Shown: one piece after another, positions 1-6,912 of the stretch
How the letters are laid out: each line of letters opens with the position of its first letter
Numbering within the stretch: position 1 is the first letter of the stretch
Assembly: GCA_035297385.1 (NCBI GenBank)
Contig: DATGZD010000052.1
Span: 1 to 9,896 of the forward strand
Reading direction: 5' to 3'
DNA length: 9,896 bases
Source: UBA11855 sp035297385
GTDB taxonomy: Archaea > Thermoproteota > Bathyarchaeia > Bathyarchaeales > Bathycorpusculaceae
Program-made: the position numbers and the translations under genes
Notes under the pieces: model-generated
Told to the model about the DNA's origin: nothing
Databases searched by the model: none
Seen by the model: only the letters and a program-made list of their open reading frames with translations

Positions 1-626
1 AGTATATGCGGCGTCTCTGGTCCATCATTGTAAGCTGAGTACAGATTTAGTGGTTTATTGATTAACCAGCTTCCCATTATTGAGTACCAGTCTCTAAGTT
101 GAGAATCAGCGGGTCTAGTCCAGTATTCTGATGGAATTGGCTGCCAAGGATAAGATGGTGCCGCATTTTCCTGCACAACAAGCGCCAATTTTTCGCTCTG
201 ACTTGCTTGATAGAGGCTTGCGACTACTGTACCACCAAACCCTGTATAGTTATACCATTGTTGTGGGAAATTTGTTTGCAGATAGTATGTACCAATCTTA
301 TCTGGTACAAACGTTACACCAGCTGTTCCTGTTGACCAAGTTTTTGGTGGAGTTAATGTATCAGTTGTACCATCAGGTTTAGTAATAGTTATAGTTACGT
401 TCCAACCATCATTTTCAGCTTGTAGAAAATTTAATGCACCATAATTAATGAGTACTGTTTGTCCAACACCTGCTGGATTTGGAACTGCATCAATAAATGG
501 ATAAGATTTGATTGTTGATTGTGCATTAGCTGCAGGTAATGCAAGCATTGTTATAGTCATAGAAGCAATCAATAATATTGCAATAGTAGAAGACATAGAT
601 TTCTTTTTCAATGTATTCATTTGCAT
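1..626 (-). CDS. Secreted archaeal protein, N-terminal part (runs off left edge)
   Basis: About 208 residues are open from ATG 626 to the window edge, with no stop, so the C-terminus is missing. A second in-frame ATG lies at 620. The AGAGGAG ribosome binding site at 631-637 suits 626 slightly better. Numbered from ATG 620, residues 1-33 form a clear signal peptide: basic KKK at 5-7, a hydrophobic core at about 12-28, and an AANA|QS cleavage site. The mature part starts with a beta-rich, Ig-like stretch (about 40-150) containing KPDGTTDTL and GTYYLQTNFP, and N-V-T and N-Y-T glycosylation sequons. It continues into SEYWTRP (164-170). From memory, this arrangement matches large secreted PQQ-like beta-propeller proteins common in Bathyarchaeia, where the propeller would follow in the missing part. 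The secreted location is well supported; the family is an inference and the substrate is unknown. Confidence 0.75.
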   Translation of the reverse strand, partial: MQMNTLKKKSMSSTIAILLIASMTITMLALPAANAQSTIKSYPFIDAVPNPAGVGQTVLINYGALNFLQAENDGWNVTITITKPDGTTDTLTPPKTWSTGTAGVTFVPDKIGTYYLQTNFPQQWYNYTGFGGTVVASLYQASQSEKLALVVQENAAPSYPWQPIPSEYWTRPADSQLRDWYSIMGSWLINKPLNLYSAYNDGPETPHI

Positions 627-630
627 TTTT

Positions 631-637
631 CTCCTCT
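631..637 (-). promoter_or_regulatory. Ribosome binding site of the secreted protein
   Basis: On the minus strand this reads AGAGGAG. It can pair with the anti-Shine-Dalgarno end of the 16S rRNA seen at 9499-9508. It lies 4 nt before ATG 626 and 10 nt before ATG 620, so it does not fully settle the start. Confidence 0.6.
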
Positions 638-667
638 AATAGAGATATTACAATCGTGATAAACAGA

Positions 668-677
668 GTATAAAAGG
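668..677 (-). promoter_or_regulatory. Archaeal TATA box for the secreted protein gene
   Basis: The minus strand reads CTTTTATACT, a good archaeal TATA element. A start point about 26 nt downstream falls near 645 and gives a short leader of about 20 nt that contains the ribosome binding site. The rest of 690-880 is AT-rich and shows no gene. Confidence 0.55.
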
Positions 678-881
678 ATTACTAAATTTTTTCTTAGAAT
701 CTCACATATTAGAAACAACAAAGCAAAAAATTAACATTTTTAGCCAGAAACCCTTAAAATAACAATTGCTATACTAAAGAAATTAGCCTCCCAATGCCAA
801 GCATTAACGAAAACAATTCATGAAAACAGAATGTAAAATTTAGTTGAAAAGTAATATATGACCATTGCTAACAAATTCGCA

Positions 882-1505
882 TTAATTCTTATTAGTATCC
901 ATAAATGTTTCAGCGATTCTTAAATCCTTCATTGTGTTAATGTTCAAGAGAACTTCAACCTCATCTGTTATAATGGCACTTGTCTCAACTTTACTGTCTC
1001 CCTGAATTTTTTTGCCGTTTACGATGTTGACACCTGAGACCGCATACCATACACCATTGTATTCATCTGTTGAATCTATTGAAAGATCTAATTGCTCACG
1101 TCTTGCTATGGGAACAAACACAGCGAGAAAATCTTTCTCAGAAACTGCAAACGTGCTGATAATCTTATCTAAGAATTTACCCGTTACTGCGGGCAAATCT
1201 GCAGGAACCGTTAAAATCGAACCAGTTATATTAGCTTCACGAGCAGCCTGTTTCAAATCATCGTGGTATCCCCTGGCCGCAGTTCGCAAAGATCGCCAAC
1301 CCTTAAGTTTACACCGTGCTTCAGTCTCAGGTGTGTTTGGACTCGTTACAATAAAAAATTCCGAAACATTCTTGGCTGATATAACTGCCTCCACCACCCA
1401 ATCAACTAAAGGTTTACCTAGAAAGAGCATCAGTGGTTTCTCCACCTGCAGCACACCCATCCGTTTACCCCTGCCTCCGGCCATTATAAATGCAGGAATT
1501 CTCAA
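882..1505 (-). CDS. cobY: GTP:adenosylcobinamide-phosphate guanylyltransferase (CobY type)
   Basis: This 207-residue protein belongs to the nucleotidyltransferase superfamily. It starts with the nucleotide-binding loop MAGGRGKRM (8-16), followed by EKP (22-24), which usually positions phosphate. PADLP (101-105) carries the likely metal-binding Asp, and the chain ends with the family-like SGVNIVN (157-163) and LLNINT (186-191). CobY is the archaeal replacement for the bacterial CobU guanylyltransferase. It transfers GMP to adenosylcobinamide phosphate, giving AdoCbi-GDP, the substrate of CobS. The length is close to known CobY proteins (about 200 residues). The start is TTG 1505, overlapping the cobS stop by 4 nt. 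AGGTG at 1516-1520 lies 10 nt upstream, and the next ATG (1484) would cut into the first beta strand. MobA-like or generic sugar nucleotidyltransferase activity is the alternative, but coupling to cobS makes CobY much more likely. Confidence 0.87.
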   Translation of the reverse strand: MRIPAFIMAGGRGKRMGVLQVEKPLMLFLGKPLVDWVVEAVISAKNVSEFFIVTSPNTPETEARCKLKGWRSLRTAARGYHDDLKQAAREANITGSILTVPADLPAVTGKFLDKIISTFAVSEKDFLAVFVPIARREQLDLSIDSTDEYNGVWYAVSGVNIVNGKKIQGDSKVETSAIITDEVEVLLNINTMKDLRIAETFMDTNKN

Positions 1506-2341
1506 AATACAAACACACCTACGGCTAAAATTATTAAGATAACCGATCGTGCAGTCTCATTCGTAGCACCGATCATGTCACCAGAGACGCCCCCAAAAAC
1601 GTTGGCGCCTATTTTTTCCATCAGAATGCCAACAAAAACACTAATCAATATGACTATTATTCCAAGAATAACTCCAAGCCAATCATTAATAGCTAAAGCC
1701 ATAAGTGGTAGAACAATTAAAGTTGATAAAATCAAAGCTACAATGTTACGTCTTCCCTTAGCTTTCTCCAGAAAGCGTGAACCCAAACCTTTGTGTGTTG
1801 GTTTTCCGACCGAAGCAATTGTTACCATCGCCAATTTTGCTCCTATCTCAGCCACGACTATAGCACTAAAAGCATACAGCAAACTAACGCCTAAAAAGAA
1901 TAAACCTAAAAATGCCACAAACTCAACAAAAATTGCTAGAGATGCACCTTTATAGGATACAAACCATGCATGAGCCGCTTCTCGTCTCTCTTCTATATTT
2001 CTCAAACCAATAGCATTCCCCAAATCTACTAAACCATCAAAATGTTGGAGCCCAGTCAACACAAGAAAAAAGGCGAGTGTCGTGATTGCAACTGCAAGCT
2101 TGAGAAAGATTTCAACAGGTAGCTTGAAGAATGAACCAATAAATGCCAAAACATTTGAAAAAATGAATGAACTTAACTGGAAGTACATAGCCGCAAGGAA
2201 CCCTATTAAGCCCCCAATTAAAGGAAAAAGAAACATAAATCTCGCGGATGTCTCTACAAACTCTTCTCCACTACCCATGGGTATAATCGTTAGGAAGGCA
2301 AGTAAATCCCTAAAAGTTTTTATAGCGTTTAACTTGGACAT
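1502..2341 (-). CDS. cobS: Adenosylcobinamide-GDP ribazoletransferase (cobalamin synthase)
   Basis: This 279-residue integral membrane protein has the CobS signatures. LTGLQHFDGLVDLGNA (95-110) is a variant of the family's TGGLHxDGLxD motif with Asp102 and Asp106, the likely metal ligands. KGLGSRF lies at 184-190, and GVSGDMIGATNE (251-262) is the C-terminal G-x-x-GD-x-x-GA signature. Hydrophobic segments lie at about 35-50, 82-96, 136-170, 200-218, 222-240 and 265-279. CobS joins AdoCbi-GDP with alpha-ribazole (or its phosphate) to finish the nucleotide loop of the cobamide, at the cytoplasmic membrane. The length is usual. It is the first gene of a two-gene operon and overlaps cobY by 4 nt, so the two consecutive steps are translationally coupled. 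No strong ribosome binding site precedes ATG 2341, and the transcript may be leaderless. Confidence 0.93.
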   Translation of the reverse strand: MSKLNAIKTFRDLLAFLTIIPMGSGEEFVETSARFMFLFPLIGGLIGFLAAMYFQLSSFIFSNVLAFIGSFFKLPVEIFLKLAVAITTLAFFLVLTGLQHFDGLVDLGNAIGLRNIEERREAAHAWFVSYKGASLAIFVEFVAFLGLFFLGVSLLYAFSAIVVAEIGAKLAMVTIASVGKPTHKGLGSRFLEKAKGRRNIVALILSTLIVLPLMALAINDWLGVILGIIVILISVFVGILMEKIGANVFGGVSGDMIGATNETARSVILIILAVGVFVF

Positions 2342-2365
2342 ATACCCTATTCACTCATTCAAATT

Positions 2366-2374
2366 GGAATATAG
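2366..2374 (-). promoter_or_regulatory. Candidate TATA box for cobS in the divergent intergenic gap
   Basis: The minus strand reads CTATATTCC. Its centre is about 28 nt before ATG 2341, the distance expected for a leaderless archaeal transcript. The gap between the divergent cobS and epimerase starts is only about 44 bp, so both promoters must overlap here. No equally good TATA element was found for the plus-strand gene. Confidence 0.35.
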
Positions 2375-2385
2375 ACTTTGTTGTG

Positions 2386-3345
2386 ATGAACATGGAGGAA
2401 CTTGAGGGAAAAAGAATACTTGTTACGGGTGGAGCAGGTTTCATAGGCTTTCATCTATGCAAAAAACTCACTGAGTTAGGGCTTGACGTAACAATCTATG
2501 ATAACCTGTCTAGCGGTAAAATGGAAAATGTGAAAGATGTTCCCAAAGCAAAATTTTTTAAAGGCGATATTCTCGACCTCAAGAAACTCTGTGGCATGGA
2601 AAAAACTGATTTAATCGTTCATCTTGCTGCTCAAGTAGTTGTACCTTATTCCATGGAGAACCCAACTCAAGATTTCGAGACTAACGCTCGAGGCACATTA
2701 AATGTCCTCGAGAAGGCACGAAAGGACAGAGCACAATTGGTTTTTGCTTCAAGCGCAGCTGTATACGGTAATCCAGAAAGGTTACCTACTCCAGAAGAAT
2801 ATGGGTTTCATCCTTTCTCTTGTTACGGATTATCTAAAGTCGTTGGTGAACAATACTGCCAAATGTACATGAGTCAGTATGGTTTAAATATAACTATCTT
2901 AAGGTTCGCCAATGTCTATGGTTCACGATGTCATGGTGTAATAAACGATTTCCTAGATAAGCTAGAAAAGGATCCGAAGAAACTCGAGATTATTGGAACT
3001 GGACAACAATCCAGAGATTTCGTCAACGTTGACGATATCATAAACGCTATTATTTTGGCTTCTTCCAAAAAAAACGCTATCGGACAAGTCTATAATTTAG
3101 GTTTTGGGAAAACAACTAAAATTATAGATTTAGCTCATATGATCCTTCGAATCTTAAACCTTACAGGGAAAACAGCTGTAACAACTACTGGTGTTTCATG
3201 GCAAGGTGATATAAATACAATATGGTTTAACATTGATAAAGCAAAGAAAGAATTAAGTTGGACTCCAAAAATCACACTGGAAGAGCACTTGAAAAAACTG
3301 ATTGCAGAGAGGAAAAAACTGCATGCCGACAAAGCCAGCCTCTAA
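2386..3345 (+). CDS. NAD-dependent sugar-nucleotide epimerase/dehydratase (extended SDR)
   Basis: Numbering is from GTG 2383 (320 residues). The Rossmann NAD loop is TGGAGFIG (15-22), and YDNLSSG (39-45) follows the second strand. GDILD is at 61-65 and HLAAQ at 80-84. The catalytic triad is Ser124 (FASSAAVYG) with Tyr148 and Lys152 (YGLSK). The substrate-domain motif RDFVNVDDI (211-219) is typical of UDP-glucose 4-epimerases and dTDP-glucose 4,6-dehydratases. It therefore probably converts a UDP- or dTDP-sugar in the cytoplasm; the exact sugar cannot be told from sequence. It is the first gene of a three-gene operon and its end overlaps the prenyltransferase start by 23 nt. It may supply a sugar for lipid headgroups or for the glycosyltransferases nearby (inference). 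Starts at GTG 2383, ATG 2386 and ATG 2392 are all possible, and no clear ribosome binding site decides between them. Confidence 0.88.
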   Translation: MNMEELEGKRILVTGGAGFIGFHLCKKLTELGLDVTIYDNLSSGKMENVKDVPKAKFFKGDILDLKKLCGMEKTDLIVHLAAQVVVPYSMENPTQDFETNARGTLNVLEKARKDRAQLVFASSAAVYGNPERLPTPEEYGFHPFSCYGLSKVVGEQYCQMYMSQYGLNITILRFANVYGSRCHGVINDFLDKLEKDPKKLEIIGTGQQSRDFVNVDDIINAIILASSKKNAIGQVYNLGFGKTTKIIDLAHMILRILNLTGKTAVTTTGVSWQGDINTIWFNIDKAKKELSWTPKITLEEHLKKLIAERKKLHADKASL

Positions 3346-4192
3346 GGGCTTAATAGCATTATTGCGTCTTCCATACTGGCTAATGACTGGTGGTTTGTCA
3401 CTTCTTACGGCTTTTGCTATAACAGGTGCCCTCGGAAAGACACTTCCAAATATTATAACACTTGTGCTCATCTTCTTCTCCATGGCTTTTATCACATCAG
3501 CAGGCTTTGCTTTAAACGATTATTATGACAGAGAGAGCGATGCGATCATTAAACCAAAAAGACCTATACCGTCAGGCGCTTTAAGCTTAAGAATAGCTAT
3601 TTCTATCTCCGGGGCTCTCTTTGCTTCAGGCTTAGTTCTTTCACTGCTTATAAATTGGCCAAGTTTCATAATTCTGCTCATCGATTCCATGGTGTTAGTT
3701 ATTTATTCAGCGTTCATTAAACGTTGGTCAGGCTTTGTTGCAAACATCACAGTTGGCTTGCTTGTTGGGACGTCATTCCTTTATGGGGAAGCCACAGTTT
3801 TTGGCACTGTGAGTTTAGTTTCGTTGAGTCTGTACCCTATTTGTCTTGGTACGGTTGGAGGAAACCTTCTACGTGATATCTTAAGTTCAGAAGGGGATTC
3901 CAAAGTTGGGTACCCAACGCTTCCTCAAAAAATTGGCATTCGAGGTACTATGTCTGCTGCCGCTGTTTTCTTTGCTGCAACTGCGATTTTAGCTCCCCTT
4001 TCATACATGCTTGGATATTTTGGAGTCTACTTCGTAATTTTGATATTATTATGGGGCTTAATTCTTGTCTTTGGTTCAATTCGATTATTAACTTCATCAG
4101 CTAATCTGCAAAATGTAAAACGTTACGAACGTATGATTACGATGTCTATGCTTTTGTTAATATTGGCGCTGATAGCTGAGGCTCTAACATGA
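3323..4192 (+). CDS. UbiA-family prenyltransferase, probable digeranylgeranylglyceryl phosphate synthase
   Basis: This 289-residue polytopic membrane protein has both Asp-rich motifs of the UbiA family. The first is NDYYDRESD (65-73), followed by KPKRPIPSG (77-85). The second is RDILSSEGDSKVGYPTLP (184-201), with Asp185 and Asp192. These bind Mg-diphosphate of the prenyl donor. The GD-x-x-x-G-x-x-TLP form resembles archaeal DGGGP synthase, which adds the second geranylgeranyl chain to geranylgeranylglyceryl phosphate. Hydrophobic segments at about 20-37, 44-62, 91-112, 115-131, 138-155, 164-180, 208-230, 234-251 and 271-287 fit about nine helices. ATG 3323 is chosen over the upstream TTG 3302 because GAGG at 3309-3312 lies 10 nt ahead and the extension adds no domain. 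It overlaps the genes on both sides. Another aromatic or quinone prenyltransferase role is possible, but the Tes-like neighbour favours lipid synthesis. Confidence 0.87.
   Translation: MPTKPASKGLIALLRLPYWLMTGGLSLLTAFAITGALGKTLPNIITLVLIFFSMAFITSAGFALNDYYDRESDAIIKPKRPIPSGALSLRIAISISGALFASGLVLSLLINWPSFIILLIDSMVLVIYSAFIKRWSGFVANITVGLLVGTSFLYGEATVFGTVSLVSLSLYPICLGTVGGNLLRDILSSEGDSKVGYPTLPQKIGIRGTMSAAAVFFAATAILAPLSYMLGYFGVYFVILILLWGLILVFGSIRLLTSSANLQNVKRYERMITMSMLLLILALIAEALT
4178..4181 (+). promoter_or_regulatory. Ribosome binding site of the Tes-like gene inside the prenyltransferase gene
   Basis: GAGG lies 7 nt before ATG 4189, within the last codons of the prenyltransferase gene. Together with the 4-nt ATGA overlap it supports ATG 4189 and coupled translation. 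Confidence 0.5.
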
Positions 4193-5667
4193 AAAAGAAA
4201 ACAACAAGTATTTGTCCTGTCTGCCAGAAAAAAATCAGCGCAGAACTAAATGAGGTAAAAGACAAAGTCCTGATTACGAAGACTTGTCCAGAACATGGGA
4301 ACTTCTCTTTTACACACTGGCAGAGTCCAAGTGTCTACAATTTTGCGCAAGCCTATGACAACTTCCATTACTTTGAAGATATATTAGCGCCCAAAAATCC
4401 TGAAGGCTGTCCATATATCTGTGAATCATGTGATCGTCATGTTTCTGATACTGTTATTGGTGTCATCGACGTCACGAAACGGTGCAACCTAAGATGTGCT
4501 ATCTGTTTCTCAACCTTTAGTGACCACCAAGTTGAATATGAACCAACTAAAGATGAACTTGTTAGGATGCTAGTTGCGTTAAGCAAATCCAATCCCAAAC
4601 CTCCAGCCATCTTATTCTCCGGTGGTGAACCATTAGAACGTGAAGACATGCATGAAATCATCGGAGCAGCCCACAAACTACGTTTCATGACCATTCTGGC
4701 TACAAACGGAATTAAATTGGTTGAGTCACCAGAAATTGCAGTCAGATTAAAAGCTCAAGGATTAAACATTGTTTATTTGCAGTTTGACAGTTTTCGTGAC
4801 GAAATATATCAGAAGATTCGAGGCCGTAAATTCATTGATATGAAAATGAAAGCGATCGACATCTGTCGTAAACACGACATGGAAGTTATCTTAGTTAACA
4901 CATTAATGCGAGGTCTCAATGATCCTGAAGTTGGCGACGTTGTGAAGTTTGCGGCTCGCAATTCAGATATAATTCGAGGCGTAATTTTTCAACCTGTAGC
5001 TTTTACTGGAAGAGCTTCAGACAATCCTTTCAAGGAAGTTATGCGAGACTGGCGCTTTGTAGAGGAAGTTGAGAACCAAACGCAGGGACAGATTATGATG
5101 AAAGATTTCTTCCCGATGTCGGTTATGGTTTCTCCGATCATGATTATGCGAAAATTCATGAAGAAACCCTGGCCATTGTTTTCATGTAGTCCAGAGTGTG
5201 GAGTCGTCAACTGGATGTATGTTGCCAAAAATGGAAACATAATTCCAATTAACCATTTTGTGAATTTCAGCAAATTCTTTGGAAGCATTCAGAAGACTGC
5301 ACGATCAGTTGAATCAAAAGGACAACTTGCACTTCTTTCAACATTATTATTTGCAGCAATGCGTTCACTTAATTGGCCATTGGTTACAAAAGAGATCGGA
5401 GTCTTCACACTGATGAAGACTATCCTTAGAACGCATATATCACCATCATATCAATCATTAGGTAAGCTGCGGCGAAAAATTTTCTTATTAGGTTGCATGG
5501 CTTTCATGGACCCATACAGTTTTGATGTAAACCGTGTACGACGATGCGTCGTGCATTACATAACTCCGGATTTAAAGATCATTCCATTTTGCGCTTACAA
5601 CAATGTTCATAGAGTGGAAACAGAAGAAGAATATGCTTCCAAACAGAATAGATCAAAAGAGGGCTAA
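4189..5667 (+). CDS. Tes-type radical SAM protein, probable tetraether lipid synthase
   Basis: This 492-residue radical SAM enzyme carries the canonical cluster motif CNLRCAIC (99-106; Cys99, 103, 106) and the SAM-binding GGEP (145-148). An N-terminal iron-binding region precedes it: CPVC (9-12), CPEHG (33-37) and C-x3-C-x2-C (Cys74, 78, 81). Further cysteines that could hold extra clusters are CSPEC (333-337), Cys436, Cys453 and Cys467. YLQFDS (196-201), FQPVAFTGR (267-275) and the C-terminal IIPFCAYNN (464-472) match my memory of the MJ0619/MA_1486 group (COG1964). That group's tetraether synthase joins the ends of two archaeol chains by C-C bonds to make GDGT, using three 4Fe-4S clusters and a rubredoxin-like iron. 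The length fits. It sits downstream of a DGGGP-synthase-like gene with a 4-nt overlap, which supports a lipid role. Archaea often carry paralogues of this group, so the exact reaction is not certain. Confidence 0.82.
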   Translation: MKKKTTSICPVCQKKISAELNEVKDKVLITKTCPEHGNFSFTHWQSPSVYNFAQAYDNFHYFEDILAPKNPEGCPYICESCDRHVSDTVIGVIDVTKRCNLRCAICFSTFSDHQVEYEPTKDELVRMLVALSKSNPKPPAILFSGGEPLEREDMHEIIGAAHKLRFMTILATNGIKLVESPEIAVRLKAQGLNIVYLQFDSFRDEIYQKIRGRKFIDMKMKAIDICRKHDMEVILVNTLMRGLNDPEVGDVVKFAARNSDIIRGVIFQPVAFTGRASDNPFKEVMRDWRFVEEVENQTQGQIMMKDFFPMSVMVSPIMIMRKFMKKPWPLFSCSPECGVVNWMYVAKNGNIIPINHFVNFSKFFGSIQKTARSVESKGQLALLSTLLFAAMRSLNWPLVTKEIGVFTLMKTILRTHISPSYQSLGKLRRKIFLLGCMAFMDPYSFDVNRVRRCVVHYITPDLKIIPFCAYNNVHRVETEEEYASKQNRSKEG

Positions 5668-5669
5668 AG

Positions 5670-6185
5670 TTAAGATTGACTTACAGCATTAATGTGTAAT
5701 ACAACCATGTTTCCTGTAAAACTATATCCTTCTCCTTCCAATTTCGCCCATAACTCGAAGATTATAGTGTAACTCCCTATTGCGTTCATTGTGATGTTGG
5801 CTTGAGTTTCCCATTTTTCACCGTTTGCAAGAGATTTGGTGTAGGTATTGGCGGGTTCAACTTGAACTGGAAAAAGAGAAACAGTCTCATTTGTGATCTT
5901 TAATTGTACTTCACACGGTAGAGTTGTTTCTTCGTGATTTTCGACCCACAAGTAAAATGTATAATTCTGGTTGACGACAAGTGTATCTGGATAATTCAAG
6001 GCTTGTCCATTTTCATCCAGTAAGTAAATTGTAGTGTACCCTTCTGGTTTTTGATTAAAAACATGGTATATATAGTATCCAGCTACTATCGCAGAAATTA
6101 TTACGAGTGAAACCGCCACAGCCGCTATGACGCCCTTATCGTCATCTGCATCAAGTGTTGAGCTGAGTTTTCTGAGTGTCTTCAC
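5670..6185 (-). CDS. One-pass membrane protein with DUF1616-like outer domain
   Basis: This 171-residue protein has a charged N-terminus (1-17), one hydrophobic segment (about 18-40), and then an outer beta-rich domain. The domain begins GYTTIYLLDENGQALNYPDT (49-68), followed by a VENHE motif (81-85). This resembles the C-terminal half of archaeal DUF1616 proteins (FYILGPxGKAxNYPxxL...VxNHE), whose role is unknown. Three N-glycosylation sequons face outward: N74-Y-T, N99-E-T and N130-I-T. The start is GTG 6185, overlapping the upstream glycosyltransferase stop as GTGA, so it is the last gene of a three-gene operon. The chain has a single membrane segment and a short length, which suggests a stand-alone version of the domain. 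Its role in surface glycan or glycoprotein assembly is inferred from the neighbours only. Confidence 0.75.
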   Translation of the reverse strand: MKTLRKLSSTLDADDDKGVIAAVAVSLVIISAIVAGYYIYHVFNQKPEGYTTIYLLDENGQALNYPDTLVVNQNYTFYLWVENHEETTLPCEVQLKITNETVSLFPVQVEPANTYTKSLANGEKWETQANITMNAIGSYTIIFELWAKLEGEGYSFTGNMVVLHINAVSQS

Positions 6186-6865
6186 CTTGTGAATCCCTTT
6201 AACATTGTGGTAAATATTTCGATGCCAGACTTAAACTTCCTAAGCTTGGTCTTGCCATATTTGCGTTGTTTATAGATTGATTTGACTTCGACCATCTTAA
6301 AACCTTTCTTGGCAAATCTTACAAGCATTTCTGTGGCAAATGACATATCAGTCTCTTTGAATTCTACTTTCTCAATGGCAGAATGGCTGATAGCTCGAAA
6401 ACCTGATTGTGTATCGCTAAGGAATTGTTGATAGAGAAAATCAAAACAGAACGTTATGACTTTATTGCCAACAAAGTTCATGAATCCCATAGCTTTGTTT
6501 GGATCATACATTCGTGTAGCCATACATAACTCAGCATCTGTCTCTGTCAGTTTATCCAATAATTGATTTATGTGTTTGAATTCATAGGTTCCATCACCGT
6601 CAACCATGACAATAATGTCACCCTTAGCATATTTCATCCCTTTTCGAAGAGCTAAACCATAACCACGTCTGGGTTCAATTACAAGTTTACAGAAGTCGAT
6701 GTCTTTCACAATTTCTATCGTACCATCGCTTGAATTGCCATCGACGACTATAATCTCGTTTGGGTACTTCAATTCTCCATGAATGGTAGTAAGTGCTTCC
6801 TTAATGTTACCTGCCTCATTAAGTGTAGGAATTACAACAGAGACCAATTCGACTTTTGTAGTCAT
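6182..6865 (-). CDS. GT2 glycosyltransferase, polyprenyl-phosphate sugar synthase-like (DPM1/AglJ type)
   Basis: This 227-residue GT-A enzyme has the usual order of motifs: VVIPTLNEAGNI (10-21), IIVVDGNSSDGT (38-49), GYGLALRKGMKYA (68-80), the metal-binding DGDG (89-92; Asp89, Asp91), and SDTQSGFRAIS (150-160). The last motif is typical of dolichyl-phosphate mannose/glucose synthases. The reaction would move a sugar from a nucleotide donor to dolichyl phosphate at the cytoplasmic membrane face. There is no C-terminal membrane domain, as in the short DPM1 form. ATG 6865 is chosen because GGAGAAGGAG (6874-6883) lies 8 nt upstream; a TTG at 6895 would only add ten atypical residues. The upstream glycosyltransferase ends 47 nt earlier, and the downstream membrane protein overlaps by 4 nt. 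The exact sugar is not known. Confidence 0.88.
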   Translation of the reverse strand: MTTKVELVSVVIPTLNEAGNIKEALTTIHGELKYPNEIIVVDGNSSDGTIEIVKDIDFCKLVIEPRRGYGLALRKGMKYAKGDIIVMVDGDGTYEFKHINQLLDKLTETDAELCMATRMYDPNKAMGFMNFVGNKVITFCFDFLYQQFLSDTQSGFRAISHSAIEKVEFKETDMSFATEMLVRFAKKGFKMVEVKSIYKQRKYGKTKLRKFKSGIEIFTTMLKGFTR

Positions 6866-6873
6866 CGCGTATG

Positions 6874-6883
6874 CTCCTTCTCC
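6874..6883 (-). promoter_or_regulatory. Strong ribosome binding site deciding the GT2 start
   Basis: The minus strand reads GGAGAAGGAG, 8 nt before ATG 6865. It lies inside the longer TTG-started reading frame, so it favours the shorter protein. Confidence 0.65.
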
Positions 6884-6912
6884 AATAACAAACAATTTCT
6901 GTATTTATATCA

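Noticed and set aside
131..382. Plus-strand frame of 83 residues
   Set aside because: It lies opposite the secreted protein gene, which has a signal peptide, ribosome binding site and promoter. The frame shows no domain and an unlikely composition.
793..805. Small palindrome AATGCCAAGCATT after the cobY end
   Set aside because: It has a 5-bp stem with a 3-nt loop and no adjacent long T tract, so it is too weak to call a terminator.
1012..1955. Two long plus-strand frames opposite cobY and cobS (1012-1542 and 1575-1955)
   Set aside because: Both are antisense to genes with clear family motifs, and neither translation shows a recognisable domain.
2082..2405. Plus-strand frame of 107 residues
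   Set aside because: It is antisense to cobS and runs into the epimerase start in another frame. It is basic and shows no motif.
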